A DNA stretch of 64,000 nt from Hydnum rufescens UP504 (lineage: Eukaryota; Basidiomycota; Agaricomycetes; Cantharellales; Hydnaceae): assembly GCA_014904985.1 (NCBI GenBank), contig MU129042.1, positions 30,058 to 94,057 on the forward strand, in the 5' to 3' direction. Below are positions 31,290 through 43,294 of the stretch, piece by piece (position 1 is the first letter of the stretch; each line of letters starts with the position of its first letter). The notes under the pieces were generated by a model. That model saw only the letters and a program-made list of their open reading frames with translations. It searched no databases and was not told the DNA's origin. The translations under genes were made by a program, and so were the position numbers.

Positions 31290-32852
31290 TGTGGAAGATA
31301 AAAACATCCAGTATCAGAAAATGTGAATATCCATTGATCCCAGCCATTGGAATGATCATGTGGCCTATTACGAAATCAATTATGGCTACGTGCAGAAATC
31401 GAATTCGTTCTATAACTCCGTCAGTTTTGATCGGAGAAATACGCCCATATAACTCTCGGAAGGCCACGATTCATACCTTTCGAATGGTACCAAACACAAG
31501 TCGAACGGACCGGAAATGCACTCTCCAGACCAATATTACTGTCAAAATCCGGGATTTTTAGTAAAAAAACGAATTTATCCGTCAGTTCGCATCCAATCCT
31601 CTCGGAACAACCGCGCCTGGAAAGATATAAAAAATCCGCATCCAACGGTACTGAGTACGCGAAGAACAGATCAAAACTGAACTCTACAGAACAATATTAC
31701 TATCAGAATCAACACCCATCAGTAAAAAACGAATTTCTCTGTCAGTTTACACCGGATCTGCTCGGAACCACCGCTCCCAGAAAGCTGTTAAAAATCCGCA
31801 TTGAATGATACCAAGAACGTCTATTACGGATGTAAACTGTTGTTTCTGCATCAAATACCATCCCATGCACTTGTCCCCATTATCAACCAGCAACAAAAAC
31901 ATCTTAACCACTGGACTACAAACAAATTAATCTCCAAGAACTTGGAAATATCCTTTGATTTCATCTCCCATTGCCACAAATAACTTCTAGAACCTCACAG
32001 ATAAGAAAGATAACACTCCCTTGACTACCCTTTTGTTCTGTTTATGAATGACTCACCCTCCTTGCAACCACTTTATGAAAGATAACACCTTCTTAGCAAC
32101 CCTTTTGTTCTGTTCATGAATGACTCACCTATCATGCAACCACTTTATGAATGACTCACCCTCCTTGACAACCCTATTGTTCTCACATATGACTCACCTA
32201 GGAGTGAGTCATATTCTTTAAACACAGCCACCTTCAGAAAGGTATAAAAGCTGGTAGATTTTCCTGTATCCCCCCATCATCTTCTCACTACTGGAATATA
32301 CTACTGTCTACAAATCTGCTTGCATCTTAAGAGAGTACTGATCTAAAGCCATCTGGAGCTAAGTCATATATAAGGTTGTTAAGACTAAGTCACTGGAAGC
32401 CCTCTACGCGAAATACTGAGCCAAGGATAGTTGCAGGACCTAAGGTTAGAGTTGCTGGACATCCAAGGAAAGGTGAGTAATAATAAAGTCAAGTCAGAAG
32501 AAGAAAGAAATACATTGACACACTGAATCAAGCTTAAACTAGTCCAGAACCCTCTTTAGAATCTGCATTTTGACCAGGAGGACACAAACAGGTACCCACA
32601 GATAGCAGTAAACAGTTCAACACAACGCGTATAAGCCTTTCACAAGCATCCCACGATATATCATTGGCTATAGCTAGTCCACACCACAATCTTATCCTCC
32701 ACTGAATACCATACCTAACTTGTTAGAGAGTGATCAACCATCAGAGCGAACCAGCCCATTGAATAAAAACAGAAATACAGTCTCCCATCTACACACTGGC
32801 TGAACCAGAGTTTGATTTGACAGTCATCGGAGCTCCCAATCCTTCTTCTATA
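31290..32852. mobile_element. 1.56-kb non-coding repeat (solo-LTR-like), copy 1
   Basis: Starts TGTGGAAGATAAAAACATCC and ends CTTCTTCTATA. CCGC occurs on both sides (31286-31289 and 32853-32856), a 4-bp duplication, and removing the insert with one CCGC restores the YR frame (YDA then ACWAVV). A near-identical copy is at 37446-39007. No coding sequence. A TATA-like GGTATAAAAGC at about 32241 fits an LTR promoter. It could be a solo LTR or another short element. Confidence 0.75.
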
Positions 32853-32914
32853 CCGCATCATACGAGTTCAGAAAATCCAGGACATCATAGATAGCCTTGA
32901 GATGTGCCAACCAG
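32853..32914 (-). pseudogene. DIRS tyrosine recombinase, small internal fragment
   Basis: Encodes WLAHLKAIYDVLDFLNSYDA on the minus strand, the segment that joins the core-binding part (34298-34488) to the catalytic part (31289 downward). It is isolated between two insertions. Confidence 0.7.
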
Positions 32915-34294
32915 TGTTGGAGGGATAAATCCCTACACCATAGAATCCTCATCCTCGGCCCATTTTCCCTACGAACAAATCAATTATATGTCACCGCACT
33001 CATTTAATTATATCGCCATTCATTTATTCATGAAATCAATTGGATTCCTACCCTTTCCAACCCATAATATCGCCTCATTCCTTTACCATGTCCGCCAGTC
33101 AATTTATTGACTATCTGTTGGACTTCAACAGTCCTCATCAAAAAGGGGCAGTTTATGCCCTACTTCAAATCCATTTTCTTTGGACAAGGCAATTCAACTT
33201 GCCATCTTTCTTCAAGACTGGGTGACTTGCCTGCTCTTCCAGGTCATCCTACTGCCTTAAGGGCGACAGATTATGATTATGTAATGACGCGGACCACGCC
33301 TAGTTCCAATTCTGGACTCGTGGATTCGTCACATGATCCAGATAGGGGCTGCACTACTCTAAAGGAGTATTTTTCGAATTTCTCCGTCATTTGTGATCAG
33401 ATCGACTCGAAACGACCGCGCCCAGAAAGATACGAATTGTACCTATCGAACGGTACCAAACACGAAACGAACGGATCAAAAATGCGGTCCCTGTAACAAT
33501 ATCTTGCCATGATTCATACTCTGAAGGAGTATTTCTTGCTTTTCGAAGCCAATTCTTATCGGATTCGTTCGCGAGTACCACGCCCTGAAAGCTGTTGAAA
33601 ATGCGCATCGAACGGTACCAAGGGAAAAACGAGCGGACGCGAACTCCATTTTTCACAAGACAACTCCCTCCCCATGACTCCCCTTTGCTCCACCATTCAA
33701 AATAGCGAATTACTTCCGGCCCTCTTATGTCCGATGGAGAAGACCCTCAGGGCGACCTATTCCACTTTTCCTTAAGGGAACTTGTCCAGGTTTGAAGGAG
33801 GAATAGCATGTAATGTGTCAATCTCCCCTTTTATCTTGAAATTGGAATATCTCCATCAGTTTTGAAGATTTTAACTTGATTTCTTTTTCTCTGTGTGTCC
33901 CTTAAGTCCGACTTTTTCACTTTTCATTGAGTTGAAGTCTGGATTGTATATTAGGTGCAGCTAGCACACAAATTCATTAGTTCTCCCCCTCCCTCCAGTT
34001 TGAAGCTCCTTGAACAGCTGCTGGTCCCTGGGTGATTTCTCACTACAAAAAGCGAATTCTAACTACACTTTGACTAAGGTCTCAAGAAGAGATTCTTAGG
34101 GTGTGGTAATTTGACTGAAAGACACATTCTCACTTAATTGCTTGGGCTTTGTTGGCTCACTGCAATTTCCCCTGTTCAAAAGACCTTCCCCCACTTGGAC
34201 CTGAACATCCGGATTAGATCTGTGATCCCTTCATTCCTCCCCGGCTCAACATCGTGGACAGTAGTTGGATTGGTTTATAACCATCCTGCTTACA
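32915..34294. mobile_element. 1.4-kb insertion with TG...CA ends (LTR-like)
   Basis: The YR frame is broken between PPVQ (34298) and WLAHLK (32914). The insert begins TGTTGGAGGGATAAATCC, typical of copia-type LTRs, and ends CTGCTTACA. A clean duplication is not visible at the flanks. A segment at 33335-33640 resembles motifs of the 1.56-kb repeat (CGACCGCGCCCAGAAAG). A short frame at 33090-33225 is not convincing. Confidence 0.55.
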
Positions 34295-34297
34295 CTG

Positions 34298-34488
34298 GAC
34301 AGGAGGGCTAGGATCACGGGTGGAGGAGCTAGGTGCGAGCTTCCTTACACCACTCAAAATCAATTGGATGTATTCATCACCACCATTCCACTGCATGTTA
34401 TGATATATGTGCCATGCCCACAGACTGCTGAACCAATTGTCAAAACCTGATATGCCAATGGAACCTGTGGCATCAGCAGCAAAACAAG
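34298..34488 (-). pseudogene. DIRS tyrosine recombinase, core-binding fragment
   Basis: Reads CFAADATGSIGISGFDNWFS, WAWHIYHNMQWNGGDEYIQL and APSSSTRDPSPPVQ on the minus strand, matching the SAM-like core-binding region of DIRS recombinases. It continues directly from the N-terminal fragment at 41002 once E4 is removed. Confidence 0.75.
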
Positions 34489-34496
34489 CAAGGAGC

Positions 34497-34770
34497 CAAC
34501 CTGGTCAGCCACAAATATACATCTAGTTAGATACAATGAGCCTTGCGTTTAAATAGTCTAACTAGATGTTTTTAGGTGGGGGCCCTGGGGCCTCCAGGGG
34601 TGATTTCGGACCCTTAGACAAGGGGCCCCAGGGGCCTCTGGCTCTGAACTTAAAAAAATTCACCAAAATTGAGACTTAGAGAATCAAGACTTAGACAGCT
34701 GCCCCCAAGCAGGTCAACAGGCCATATGGGCTTATTGGCAACTATGATTATTTACTTATTATTGTTGATT
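34497..34770 (+). repeat. E4 B end with diverged terminal hairpin
   Basis: The terminal hairpin is a perfect 13-bp pair ACATCTAGTTAGA (34519) / TCTAACTAGATGT (34557), different in sequence from the GGTACC hairpin of E1-E3. A GGGGCCY-rich palindromic stretch follows, then GACTTAGAGAATC and GGCCATATGGGCTTATTGG shared with the other B ends. Confidence 0.85.
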
Positions 34771-34984
34771 CTCATACATATTATTATTATACAAGTATTA
34801 TACACATCTATCTACCCTCAGCCTCACCTCAATCGTGTGTTTTCGTTCAGGGCTTTGCTTGGCAGGTCTTTAGTCATGGGTTTTGGTAAGACAGGTGTTC
34901 ATTCAGCAGGTTTCCATGTAGGGGGTTTCGGCTGGGCTCATGCAGGTGTTGGTTCATCAGATTGTGGCCTAAAATAATAAGATA

Positions 34985-36860
34985 CAAGTTAGTTAGAAAT
35001 TTGAACCAGCACAAAAAGAGCAGCTTAAGCTGCTCTTTTGCGTGGCTGTATCTACTGTGGGTGACTTACCTTAAATAGGACCACACACCCACCGCAGCGG
35101 GTGTGTGGTTCGTGTGGGTCCTTCATTTGGTGGGTTTTGATTGGGTGGGTCTTTGTTTGGCGGTTGTTCGTTTGGTGGATTGCCATTTGGGAGGAGGGGG
35201 GGGCTTGTTCAGGCGATGTCCTAGAAAAATCGATAGAATGTTAGTTAAAATTTATAACCAGTGCAAAAAGAGCAGCAAATGCTGCTCTTTTTGCGCTGTT
35301 GCATACACTAGATCTATTTGCCTTATATATCACCACACACCCACCGCAGCGGGTGTGTGGTTGGCGTGTCTTTGTTCGGCGGGTTTTCATTGGGCGGGGG
35401 TTCGTTCGGCAGATTGTCATTTGGGAGGGGGGGCTCATTTGGCGTGTGTTCATCCGGTGGTTTCTGGTTCAGGTGATGTCCTAGAAAAAATTGATAAGAT
35501 GTCAGTGAAAATCTATAACCAGTGCAAAAAGAGCAGCATTTGCTGCTCTTTTTGCGCAGTTGCATGCACTACTTACCTTATATATTACCACACTCCCACT
35601 TTGGCGGGTGTGTGGTGTGGGCGGTTTTGTTTGGCGGGTGGCCATTTGGCCCGTGCTCGTTTGGTGGGTGGGCATTGGGTGGGCATTTGTATGTTGGGTT
35701 TTGGTCAGGCGGGCATTCGTTCGTTCGGCAGGTTTGCTTGTTTTGTACCGCGGTCATGCAGTTTGTACTTGGTACGGTGGCTGGTCATCATTTATGGGGT
35801 TCACAGGTTTCCCTTCTCGCGGGTTTCGTTCGGCAGGGTTGTGGGTCTTGATTGGGTGTTGTGACAACCTAGAATAATAAATACGATGTTAGTAAACCAA
35901 AAAAAAAAAGAAAAGCCACGCAAAAGGAGCAGCATACACTGCTCCTTTTGTGTCGTTGTACTTACCTTTAAATTACCACACACCTGCCGAAGCGGGTGTG
36001 TGGTTCCATCCACATTTTCTGGTCTCGCGTTGTGGGTTTTGTCTGGTGGGCCGATCGTGGGCAGCTGTCATTTCGTTGGGGTTTTGGCGGGTTGCGTTCA
36101 TACGTTTCGTTAGGCGGGGGGTTTCATTGTGACCTCAGATGATGATCTAGACTAATAAGCAATACATTAGTGAAAAAAAATCAAAAAAGAAAGAAAAGCC
36201 ACACAAAAGGAGCAGCATATGCTGCTCCTTTTGCGTGGTTGTACAGATGCTTACCTTAAAATTACCACACACCTGCTTTGGCAAGTGTGTGGTTCCGTCT
36301 GGGGTTTTGTCTGGCCTGCCGTCGTTGGCGGGTCGCATCATCATTTGTGGGGGGGTGGTTCGTTCGGTGCGTCATTATTTTGCTGCTTCTGGTCAATAAC
36401 CTACAATAATAAATAATGTATTAGTTAAGAATTAAAATCAGCGCAAAAGAGCAGCATCTGCTGCTCTTTCGTGCCATTGGAGGTGTACAAGCGGACTTAC
36501 CTTACATAGAACCACACACCTGCTGCGGCGGGTGTGTGGTTCGCATTGCCACCTCTCATGCCTTCGTTTGGTGTCTCCGGGTTTGGTGTGCCTTCGTTTG
36601 GCATGTTGCCATGGGGGGCCCTGGCTGGTTGGGTGTTGTCATTTGGCACCAGGGACTAGGTCAGGACCTAGAATAATAATGAAGGATGTTAGTAAAGAAA
36701 TTCAATGCAGCGCAAAAGAGCAGCTTTCGCTGCTCTTTTGCACCACAGTATCTATTGGGGCAGGGGGGGAACTCACCTTAAATAGTACCACACACCCACC
36801 GCAGCGGGTGTGTGGTCGTGTGGTCGCCTTTCTGGCGTTGCTGGGTGTGGCTGCATAGTT
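34985..36860 (-). repeat. E4 left array: seven modules, minus sense
   Basis: Intron-type stem-loops at about 35009, 35262, 35523, 35918, 36201, 36440 and 36710; exon-type at about 35082, 35333, 35588, 35978, 36263, 36510 and 36788. Only one of these seven intron loops is GNRA, so this array is more decayed or diverged than those of E1-E3. Confidence 0.8.
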
Positions 36861-36864
36861 GTGC

Positions 36865-37445
36865 AATTCAACACTGGCAATTGCCGGTAATCAAAAGCGC
36901 CCAAGTTGCTACAAGCAGAATACATGTTAGTAACAAATATCTAGACATGGACTGAATACTATATAATAAATATTTATCCAAAAATGTGAAGAATATGATG
37001 AAAATAAGTCAGAGCTCAATAAGGCATGCCTAATTGTTAAGTGGATTGGGCGACTTCCATGGTTCAGAATTGGCCCAAATTTAAATATATTGGTGGTATA
37101 GATAAACCCTACATGAGCGATTGATTATTCCAGACGATCCTTCCATTTTTTAAAAATTTTTTGCACCTTCAATTCCCTATTTAAGGAATTGAAGGCGCAA
37201 AAAATTAAAAAGTGAAAGGATCGTCCAAGATAATCAATCACTCATGTAGGGTTTATCTATACCACCAATATATTTAAATTTGGGCTAATTCTGAACCATA
37301 GAAGTCGCCCAATCCACTTTGCAATTAGGCATCTCGTGCCTTACTGAGCTCTGACTTACTATCGTCGTCTTCTTCACATTTTTGGACTAATATTATTATA
37401 TATTATTTATTTCATGTCTAGTTACTTGCTATTAATTTGTGGCAC
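36865..37445. promoter_or_regulatory. E4 central palindrome (right arm split by the 1.56-kb repeat)
   Basis: Centre at about 37175 with a core hairpin TTCAATTCCCTATTTAAGGAATTGAA, very like the E2 core. The arms hold GGCAATTGCC (36874; the partner at about 39045 lies beyond the insertion) and ATTATATA motifs. Confidence 0.55.
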
Positions 37446-39007
37446 TGTGGAAGATAAAAACATCCAGTATCAGACAATGCGAATATCCATTGATCCCAGC
37501 CATTGGAATGATCATGTGACCTATTACGAAATCAATTACGGCTATGCACAGAAATCGAATTCATTCTATAACTCCGTCAGTTTTGATCGGAGAGGTACGC
37601 CCATATAACTCTCGGAAATCCACGATTCATACCTTTCGAATGGTACCAAACACAAGTTGAACAGACCAGAAATGCACTCTCCAGACCAATATTACTGTCA
37701 AAATCCGGGATTTTCAGTAAAAAACGAATTTCTCCGTCAGTTCGCATCTAATCCTCTCGGAACAACCGCGCCTGGAAAGATATAAAAAATTCGCATCCAA
37801 CGGTACTGAGTACGCGAAGAACAGATCAAAACTGAACTCTACAGAACAATATTACTATCAGAATCAACACCCATCAGTAAAAAACGAATTTCTCTGTCAG
37901 TTTACACCGGATCTGCTCGGAACCACCGCGCCCAGAAAGCTGTTAAAAATCCGCATCGAATGATATTAAGAACGTCTATTACGGATGTAAACTGTTGTTT
38001 CTGCATCAAATACCATCCCATGCACTTGTCCCCATTATCAACCAGCAACAAAAACATCTTAACCACTGGACTACAAACAAATTAATCTCCAAGAACTCGG
38101 AAATATCCTTTGATTTCATCTCCCATTGCCACAAATAACTTCTAGAACCTCACAGATAAGAAAGATAACACTCCCTTGACTACCCTTTTGTTCTGTTTAT
38201 GAATGACTCACCCTCCTTGCAACCACTTTATGAAAGATAACACCTTCTTAGCAACCCTTTTGTTCTGTTCATGAATGACTCACCTATCATGCAACCACTT
38301 TATGAATGACTCACCCTCCTTGACAACCCTATTGTTCTCACATATGACTCACCTAGGAGTGAGTCATATTCTTTAAACACAGCCACCTTCAGAAAGGTAT
38401 AAAAGCTGGTAGATTTTCCTGTATCCCCCCATCATCTTCTCACTACTGGAATATACTACTGTCTACAAATCTGCTTGCATCTTAAGAGAGTACTGATCTA
38501 AAGCCATCTGGAGCTAAGTCATATATCAAGGTTGTTAAGACTAAGTCACTGGAAACCCTCTACGCGAAATACTGAGCCAAGGATAGTTGCAGGACCTAAG
38601 GTTAGAGTTGCTGGTCATCCAAGGAAAGGTGAGTAAAAACAAAGTTAGTCAGAAGAAGAAAGAAACACATTGACATACTAAATCAAGCTTAAACTAGTCT
38701 AGAGTCCTCTTTAGAATCCGCATTTTGACCAGGAGGACACAAATAGGTACCCACAAATAGCAGTAAACAGTTCAATACAACACGTATAAGCCTTTCACAA
38801 GCATCCCACGATATATCATTGACTATAGCTAGTCCATACCACAATCTTATCCTCCACTGAATACCATACCTAACTTGTTAGAGAGTGATCAACCATCAGA
38901 GCGAACCAGCCCATTGAATAAAAACAGAAATACAGTCTCCCATCTACACACTGGCTGAACCAGAGTTTGATTTGACAGTCATCGGAGCTCCCAATCCTTC
39001 TTCTATA
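37446..39007. mobile_element. 1.56-kb non-coding repeat, copy 2 (inside E4)
   Basis: Same sequence and orientation as 31290-32852 with few differences. Flanks GCAC (37442-37445) and GCGC (39008-39011) fit a 4-bp duplication with one transition. It interrupts the right arm of the E4 centre. Confidence 0.75.
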
Positions 39008-39011
39008 GCGC

Positions 39012-40800
39012 TAGGACTTGGGCGCTTTTTGGGTGCCGGGAATTGCCGGTGTTGAGTCGCGTTCTTTCTTCACAACTAACAACCCAAATACAACCCAAAT
39101 ACAACTGCCCAGAAAGGGAAGCAGGGCAAATGCCCAGGAATTGCAGCAGACGACCACACACCTGCCGCTGCGGGTGTGTGGTCATCTAAGGTGAGTGTTT
39201 TTTTTAATCGTAGTAGCTACAACAGCACAAAAAGAGCAGCTTTCGCTGCTCTTTTTGTGCTGCTTTGAACTTGTTTACTAACACACATTTCATGCCTTTA
39301 GATCGTGACCTGGTCCTAGGCACCAGTCAAAAACTCGCCAAATGACGAGGGTCCAAACAGCACCATGCCAACAACAACACGAGAATGAAAACCACGACAG
39401 CGCAATGGGCATGACAACGACAGATGACAACGCCCCGACTGAGTGGCCGCACGAACCACACACCCGCTATGGTGTGTGGTTCTCTACATAAGATGAGTCC
39501 CCCCCCCCCCCCAAATATATTCAACCACGCAAAAAGAGCAGCGACAGCTGCTCTTTTTGCGCGGGTTTTAATTTTTAACTAATGTAATTTGTTATTCTAT
39601 GTCCCGAAGGTGAAAATCCGCCGAAACGAGAGCCCGGGGATATGCCAAACGACCCACCCCCCCTTTCCATACAACACGACCAAAAAAAACGCAACCAACG
39701 ACCAACGACCAATGCAACCAGGACAAATGACAACGCGCGCAGCGAACGGCCGCATGAACCACACATCTGCTACAGCGGGGTGTGGTTCTATATAAGATGA
39801 GCCTCCCCCCCAATCTATACAGCCGCACAAAAAGAGCAGCGAAAGCTGCTCTTTTTGCACTGCTTTGGAATTTTTTCACTGACACAGTTGATTCTAGATT
39901 GGGGTCCATCCAACGCATGACGATAACCCACGAAACAATGAGAGCAACGCGACACGGCAACGCAACGCAGCAACGCAATACACGGCAACACGACATGGTA
40001 ATGCAACACAGCAATGCAACATGGTAATGCGACACAGCAACACGACACGCCAATGTGCCAACGACACGACATACGGCACTGCGCCAAATGAGGATGCAGC
40101 CCACGGCAACGCGCCAAATAAGGCCCGGAATCACACACCCGCCACGGCGGGTGTGTGGTTCTATATAAGGTGAGTCCCCACTCCCCTCAGTAGCTACAGC
40201 CCTGCAAAAAGAGCAGCGAAAGCTGCTCTTTTTGCGTGGTTTTTAATTTCTAACTAACTTAAAAAGTTCTGTCATGTACAGTAGTGAGGCAAAACCCCCG
40301 TCCCCCCCTTATTGATGCCCGAACAACAGGCACCCATATGAACCCTCATACGTATGAGTGAGAGTACACAGCCCCAGTACCCCACACCACTGCAGCGGGT
40401 ACTACAAGGTTTTTTTTATTTTATTTTAATTTTTATTCCTTATTCTTGTGGCGCAAAAAGAGCAGCATAAGCTGCTCTTTTTGCGCTGCATTCATGTTTA
40501 ATTAATTCATTGATTACTTCTCTAGATATTGGACCAGAACCGACATGAACCCCCGACCACGGACCTGCCAAACGACATGCCGTGAATGAAAACCGGGAAC
40601 GAAACCGCGCACGACTGCACAAACGAAAACGAAACCGTGCAGGCCTGCACGAACGAAAACCGTGAGACACCCCCTTGAGGGATCACCCAATTGGAACCCA
40701 GGCCCCAACTGGGGTGAATTCCAGGTAAGTGTTTTTTCTTTAGCTATAATTGCGCAAGAAGAGCAGCCTCTGGCTGCTCTTCTTGGGCACAGGGTGAGCC
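39012..40800 (+). repeat. E4 right array: six modules, plus sense
   Basis: Intron-type stem-loops at about 39224, 39526, 39825, 40202, 40452 and 40752. The one at 39224 has a TTTC loop in the sense direction, the only clear exception to the orientation rule. Donors and acceptors are recognisable in the first four units (for example GTGAGT at about 39191 and CCTTTAG at about 39300). Confidence 0.8.
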
Positions 40801-40854
40801 CCACTGGGCGAGCCTATGGATGTATATACTAATATAATAATAATAAATTAATTA

Positions 40855-40993
40855 ATAATGCATAATCTGGCAGGGGCCCCTAGATTGTATTGCAGGGGCC
40901 CCCAGGGGCCCCTCCTGTAAACATCTAGTTAGATATAATAAATGCAATGCTCATTATATCTAATATGATGCGGAAAAGTGGCTGACCAGCCTG
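40855..40993 (-). repeat. E4 A end
   Basis: GGGGCCC-rich stretch, an imperfect terminal hairpin (CATCTAGTTAGATATAAT / ATTATATCTAATATGATG) and GTGGCTGACCAGCCTG at 40978-40993. Confidence 0.85.
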
Positions 40994-41001
40994 CAAGGAG
41001 C

Positions 41002-41309
41002 ACACTGTCTATCAGCATCCACTCATCCTCGGGAATGCCATTAATGTCACACCATTCAGCCCAATGACTGAGACCGGTGCCATAACTGCACTTTGTTGAA
41101 TCCTCCCAGGCATGAGCTGCCACTTTCTGTGCCCTAGCTAGCTGTATGGCCAAACCTGGGAAACGGTCAATGAGGCAAGTGCAGGCCAAGGCCACAGCTG
41201 GCGATGTCCAACAAAGAATCCGATGGACAGCTAAGATGTTAGGGCGATAAATATTGATAGAGAACTGCAGCCCACTGGCTGAGGACTTTTGGCCCTGCAA
41301 TAATGGCAA
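41002..41309 (-). pseudogene. DIRS tyrosine recombinase, N-terminal fragment
   Basis: Reads ARAQKVAAHAWEDSTKCSYG then GLSHWAEWCDINGIPEDEWM and DSVLLA, the SAM-like N-terminal region typical of DIRS recombinases. It stops at the E4 insertion (TSD 40994-41001) and resumes at 34488. Confidence 0.78.
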
Positions 41310-41410
41310 TGGAAAAATTGTGAAAGCTTCAACGCTTGAGAAAACATATGGATTTCCAAGGACGATGGAATGGAAGTCAGGACAGGAGTTGTCTAAGTGT
41401 GAAAACAGAT

Positions 41411-43294
41411 TTAAACTTCATAAATAAACTCGCAGAGCTCTGCAGGGACCACAAATTTGGAGGTAATGCATGATAACCCACCAAAAAGACCTCTAGAAAC
41501 AGCATCTGCTGGATTCTCCACTGACTGGACATAAACTGGCACCACCTCAAAATTCCCCTGCTGGGTAATGGGAAAAGACCTCTGAATTGATGCATTGGAC
41601 CATCTCCCCTTCCCTTTAATGTATGCCCCAATAGAGCCATGGTTATCTGCCAAGACCTGGACATTCATGTCACATGTGCTGCAAGCCTCCAGATAACGAA
41701 TAGCAAACTCAATTGCTAAACTCTCCAGCCATCCAATATCCTGGCTGGAGATGCCAATCACCCCAGGCCACAGGCGCCATGCCTTGTAACCATTGTAAAC
41801 ATGAAGACCAATGCCAAAATCCATAGATGCATCAACTGAAATTCCAAGGTCCACTGGAGGGCCATGATCAACCAGGGCCCTGAAAGTACCAGGAGCCTGC
41901 AGCTGTGAAGCCCACCATTGAAGGTCTGTGATCACAGCCACTGGGGGGTACCGACATGCATGCCATGAGGAATATGAGGCCACAAAGCACTGTAGAGCAG
42001 GCAAATGGGATCGGCCATCTTGATGGACATAGCAAATGTGGACCAAGGAGCCGTGAACCTTCTGTGTGACAGCCAATGTGATTCTGGGAGTGGTGGACTC
42101 TGAAAGGGCGATGAAATCAATGACCCTCTTATAATATTTTAGGTGCTTATCGTCGGGAAGGGATACCCGGTGGTTCCAATAGTCCCAGAGGAAACCCAGG
42201 TACACTGTGCAGAAATCAAACTCAATCCACTTAGTGTGTGCCCAGGGCACCTGGAGGGGAGAGGTTGCCCTCTGGACATCCTCAAGATTGTAGGCATAGG
42301 ACCAGGAAACAATCTGAAAACCAGCTGGCACAGAGAAACCCTCAGGAACAATAATTTGGACTGGGAGAGTGCAAGGATTCACATCCAGAGAGGGGGATGA
42401 GGAAATGATGGGGATAGGAACAAGGAATTGATATGTATGGAGAGGGAGGGAGGGATCGTGGGTAAGAAGTGACTTGGCTGATAGAGGCTCCACCATAAAA
42501 TCGAAGTTGTCAACCCACTTAAAAATCAGGCCAATGCCTTGAGCCTCGAGGATTGCCAGAATGGGATCAAGCACTTGGCCACAAATTCCAGTGCCCAAAG
42601 TAATGCCAAACATAACACAATGGTTCAACCAGAACCTGCCCTGAAAATCCATCCAGGTCATGAAAGCCTTAGATTCTTGGTCAAGGGGGCAACAGCAATA
42701 GGCTGCTTCAACATCACCCCCAGCTGCACGAGTACCCTGAGGACACCTGGCCACCTACAAAGGTAGCCAATCACAACCATGAGCACCCAGACCAAGCAAT
42801 AATGCATGTAACACCAAAAAAAATTAAGAATATAACTAAACATGGTCTGCTACCCATGCACAATAGCCACAAAACTCTCCACGACTCAAATACAGCCTCT
42901 TGGCTTGTATGCAGCTGGCAAAACCTTGGTAAAAGCCCAAACACACACCCTAGTGTGTGCAGCACAGAGGTACTTGAGGGCCACCTGGCCCCAGGGCCTA
43001 GACGCAGGAAAGAAACCAGCCCAAACACCAACCACCAGTGCGTGGCACACCCACAGAGTGAGAATGAGAAGTGAGACTTACATAATCACCCTTGACTTGT
43101 GCACCATCCCAACAAGCAAGGAAATCATCCACATCAATGAGACCATTGACAGAGACGCCATGAGAATCGCATGCCAACAAATCAATGACCATGCGCCATG
43201 AATCCTCCAGCTGGCCCAGCTTGCGAGGTTTGGGAACAACACCAATAGGGGCAGAGTGGAAGAAACCCCCATTGTCCTTAAATATGTCCTGCAT
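41411..43294 (-). pseudogene. DIRS reverse transcriptase and RNase H
   Basis: Two exons, 43294-43082 and 42754-41411, separated by a 327-bp intron (43081-42755) with GTAAGT donor and TTTGTAG acceptor. Exon 1 holds FHSAPIGVVPKPRKLGQLED and RMVIDLLACDSHGVSVNGLI, the fingers/palm entry of DIRS RT. Exon 2 starts VARCPQGTRAAGGDVEAAYC; the active-site box reads KWVDNFDF where DIRS elements have VDD, so an Asp to Asn change (GAC/GAT to AAC/AAT) has probably killed it. The second half (DLGISVDASMDFGIGLHVYN ... VQVLADNHGSIGAYIKG ... SVENPADAVSRG) is RNase H-like. A frame change separates this from the gag-like part near 43300. Confidence 0.8.

Larger units (their letters stand above)
34497..40993 (-). 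mobile_element. E4: divergent hairpin-array transposon in the DIRS recombinase gene
   Basis: B end CAACCTGGTCAGCCAC at 34497 and A end (inward CAGGCTGGTCAGCCAC) at 40993, flanked by an exact 8-bp duplication CAAGGAGC (34489-34496 and 40994-41001). Removing E4 restores the YR frame (SVLLA then CFAADATG). Length is 6,497 bp, or about 4.93 kb without the 1.56-kb repeat at 37446-39007. It holds 13 intron-type stem-loops, seven left (minus sense) and six right (plus sense), around a centre at about 37175. Ends and terminal hairpins differ in sequence from E1-E3 but keep the architecture. Confidence 0.92.
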
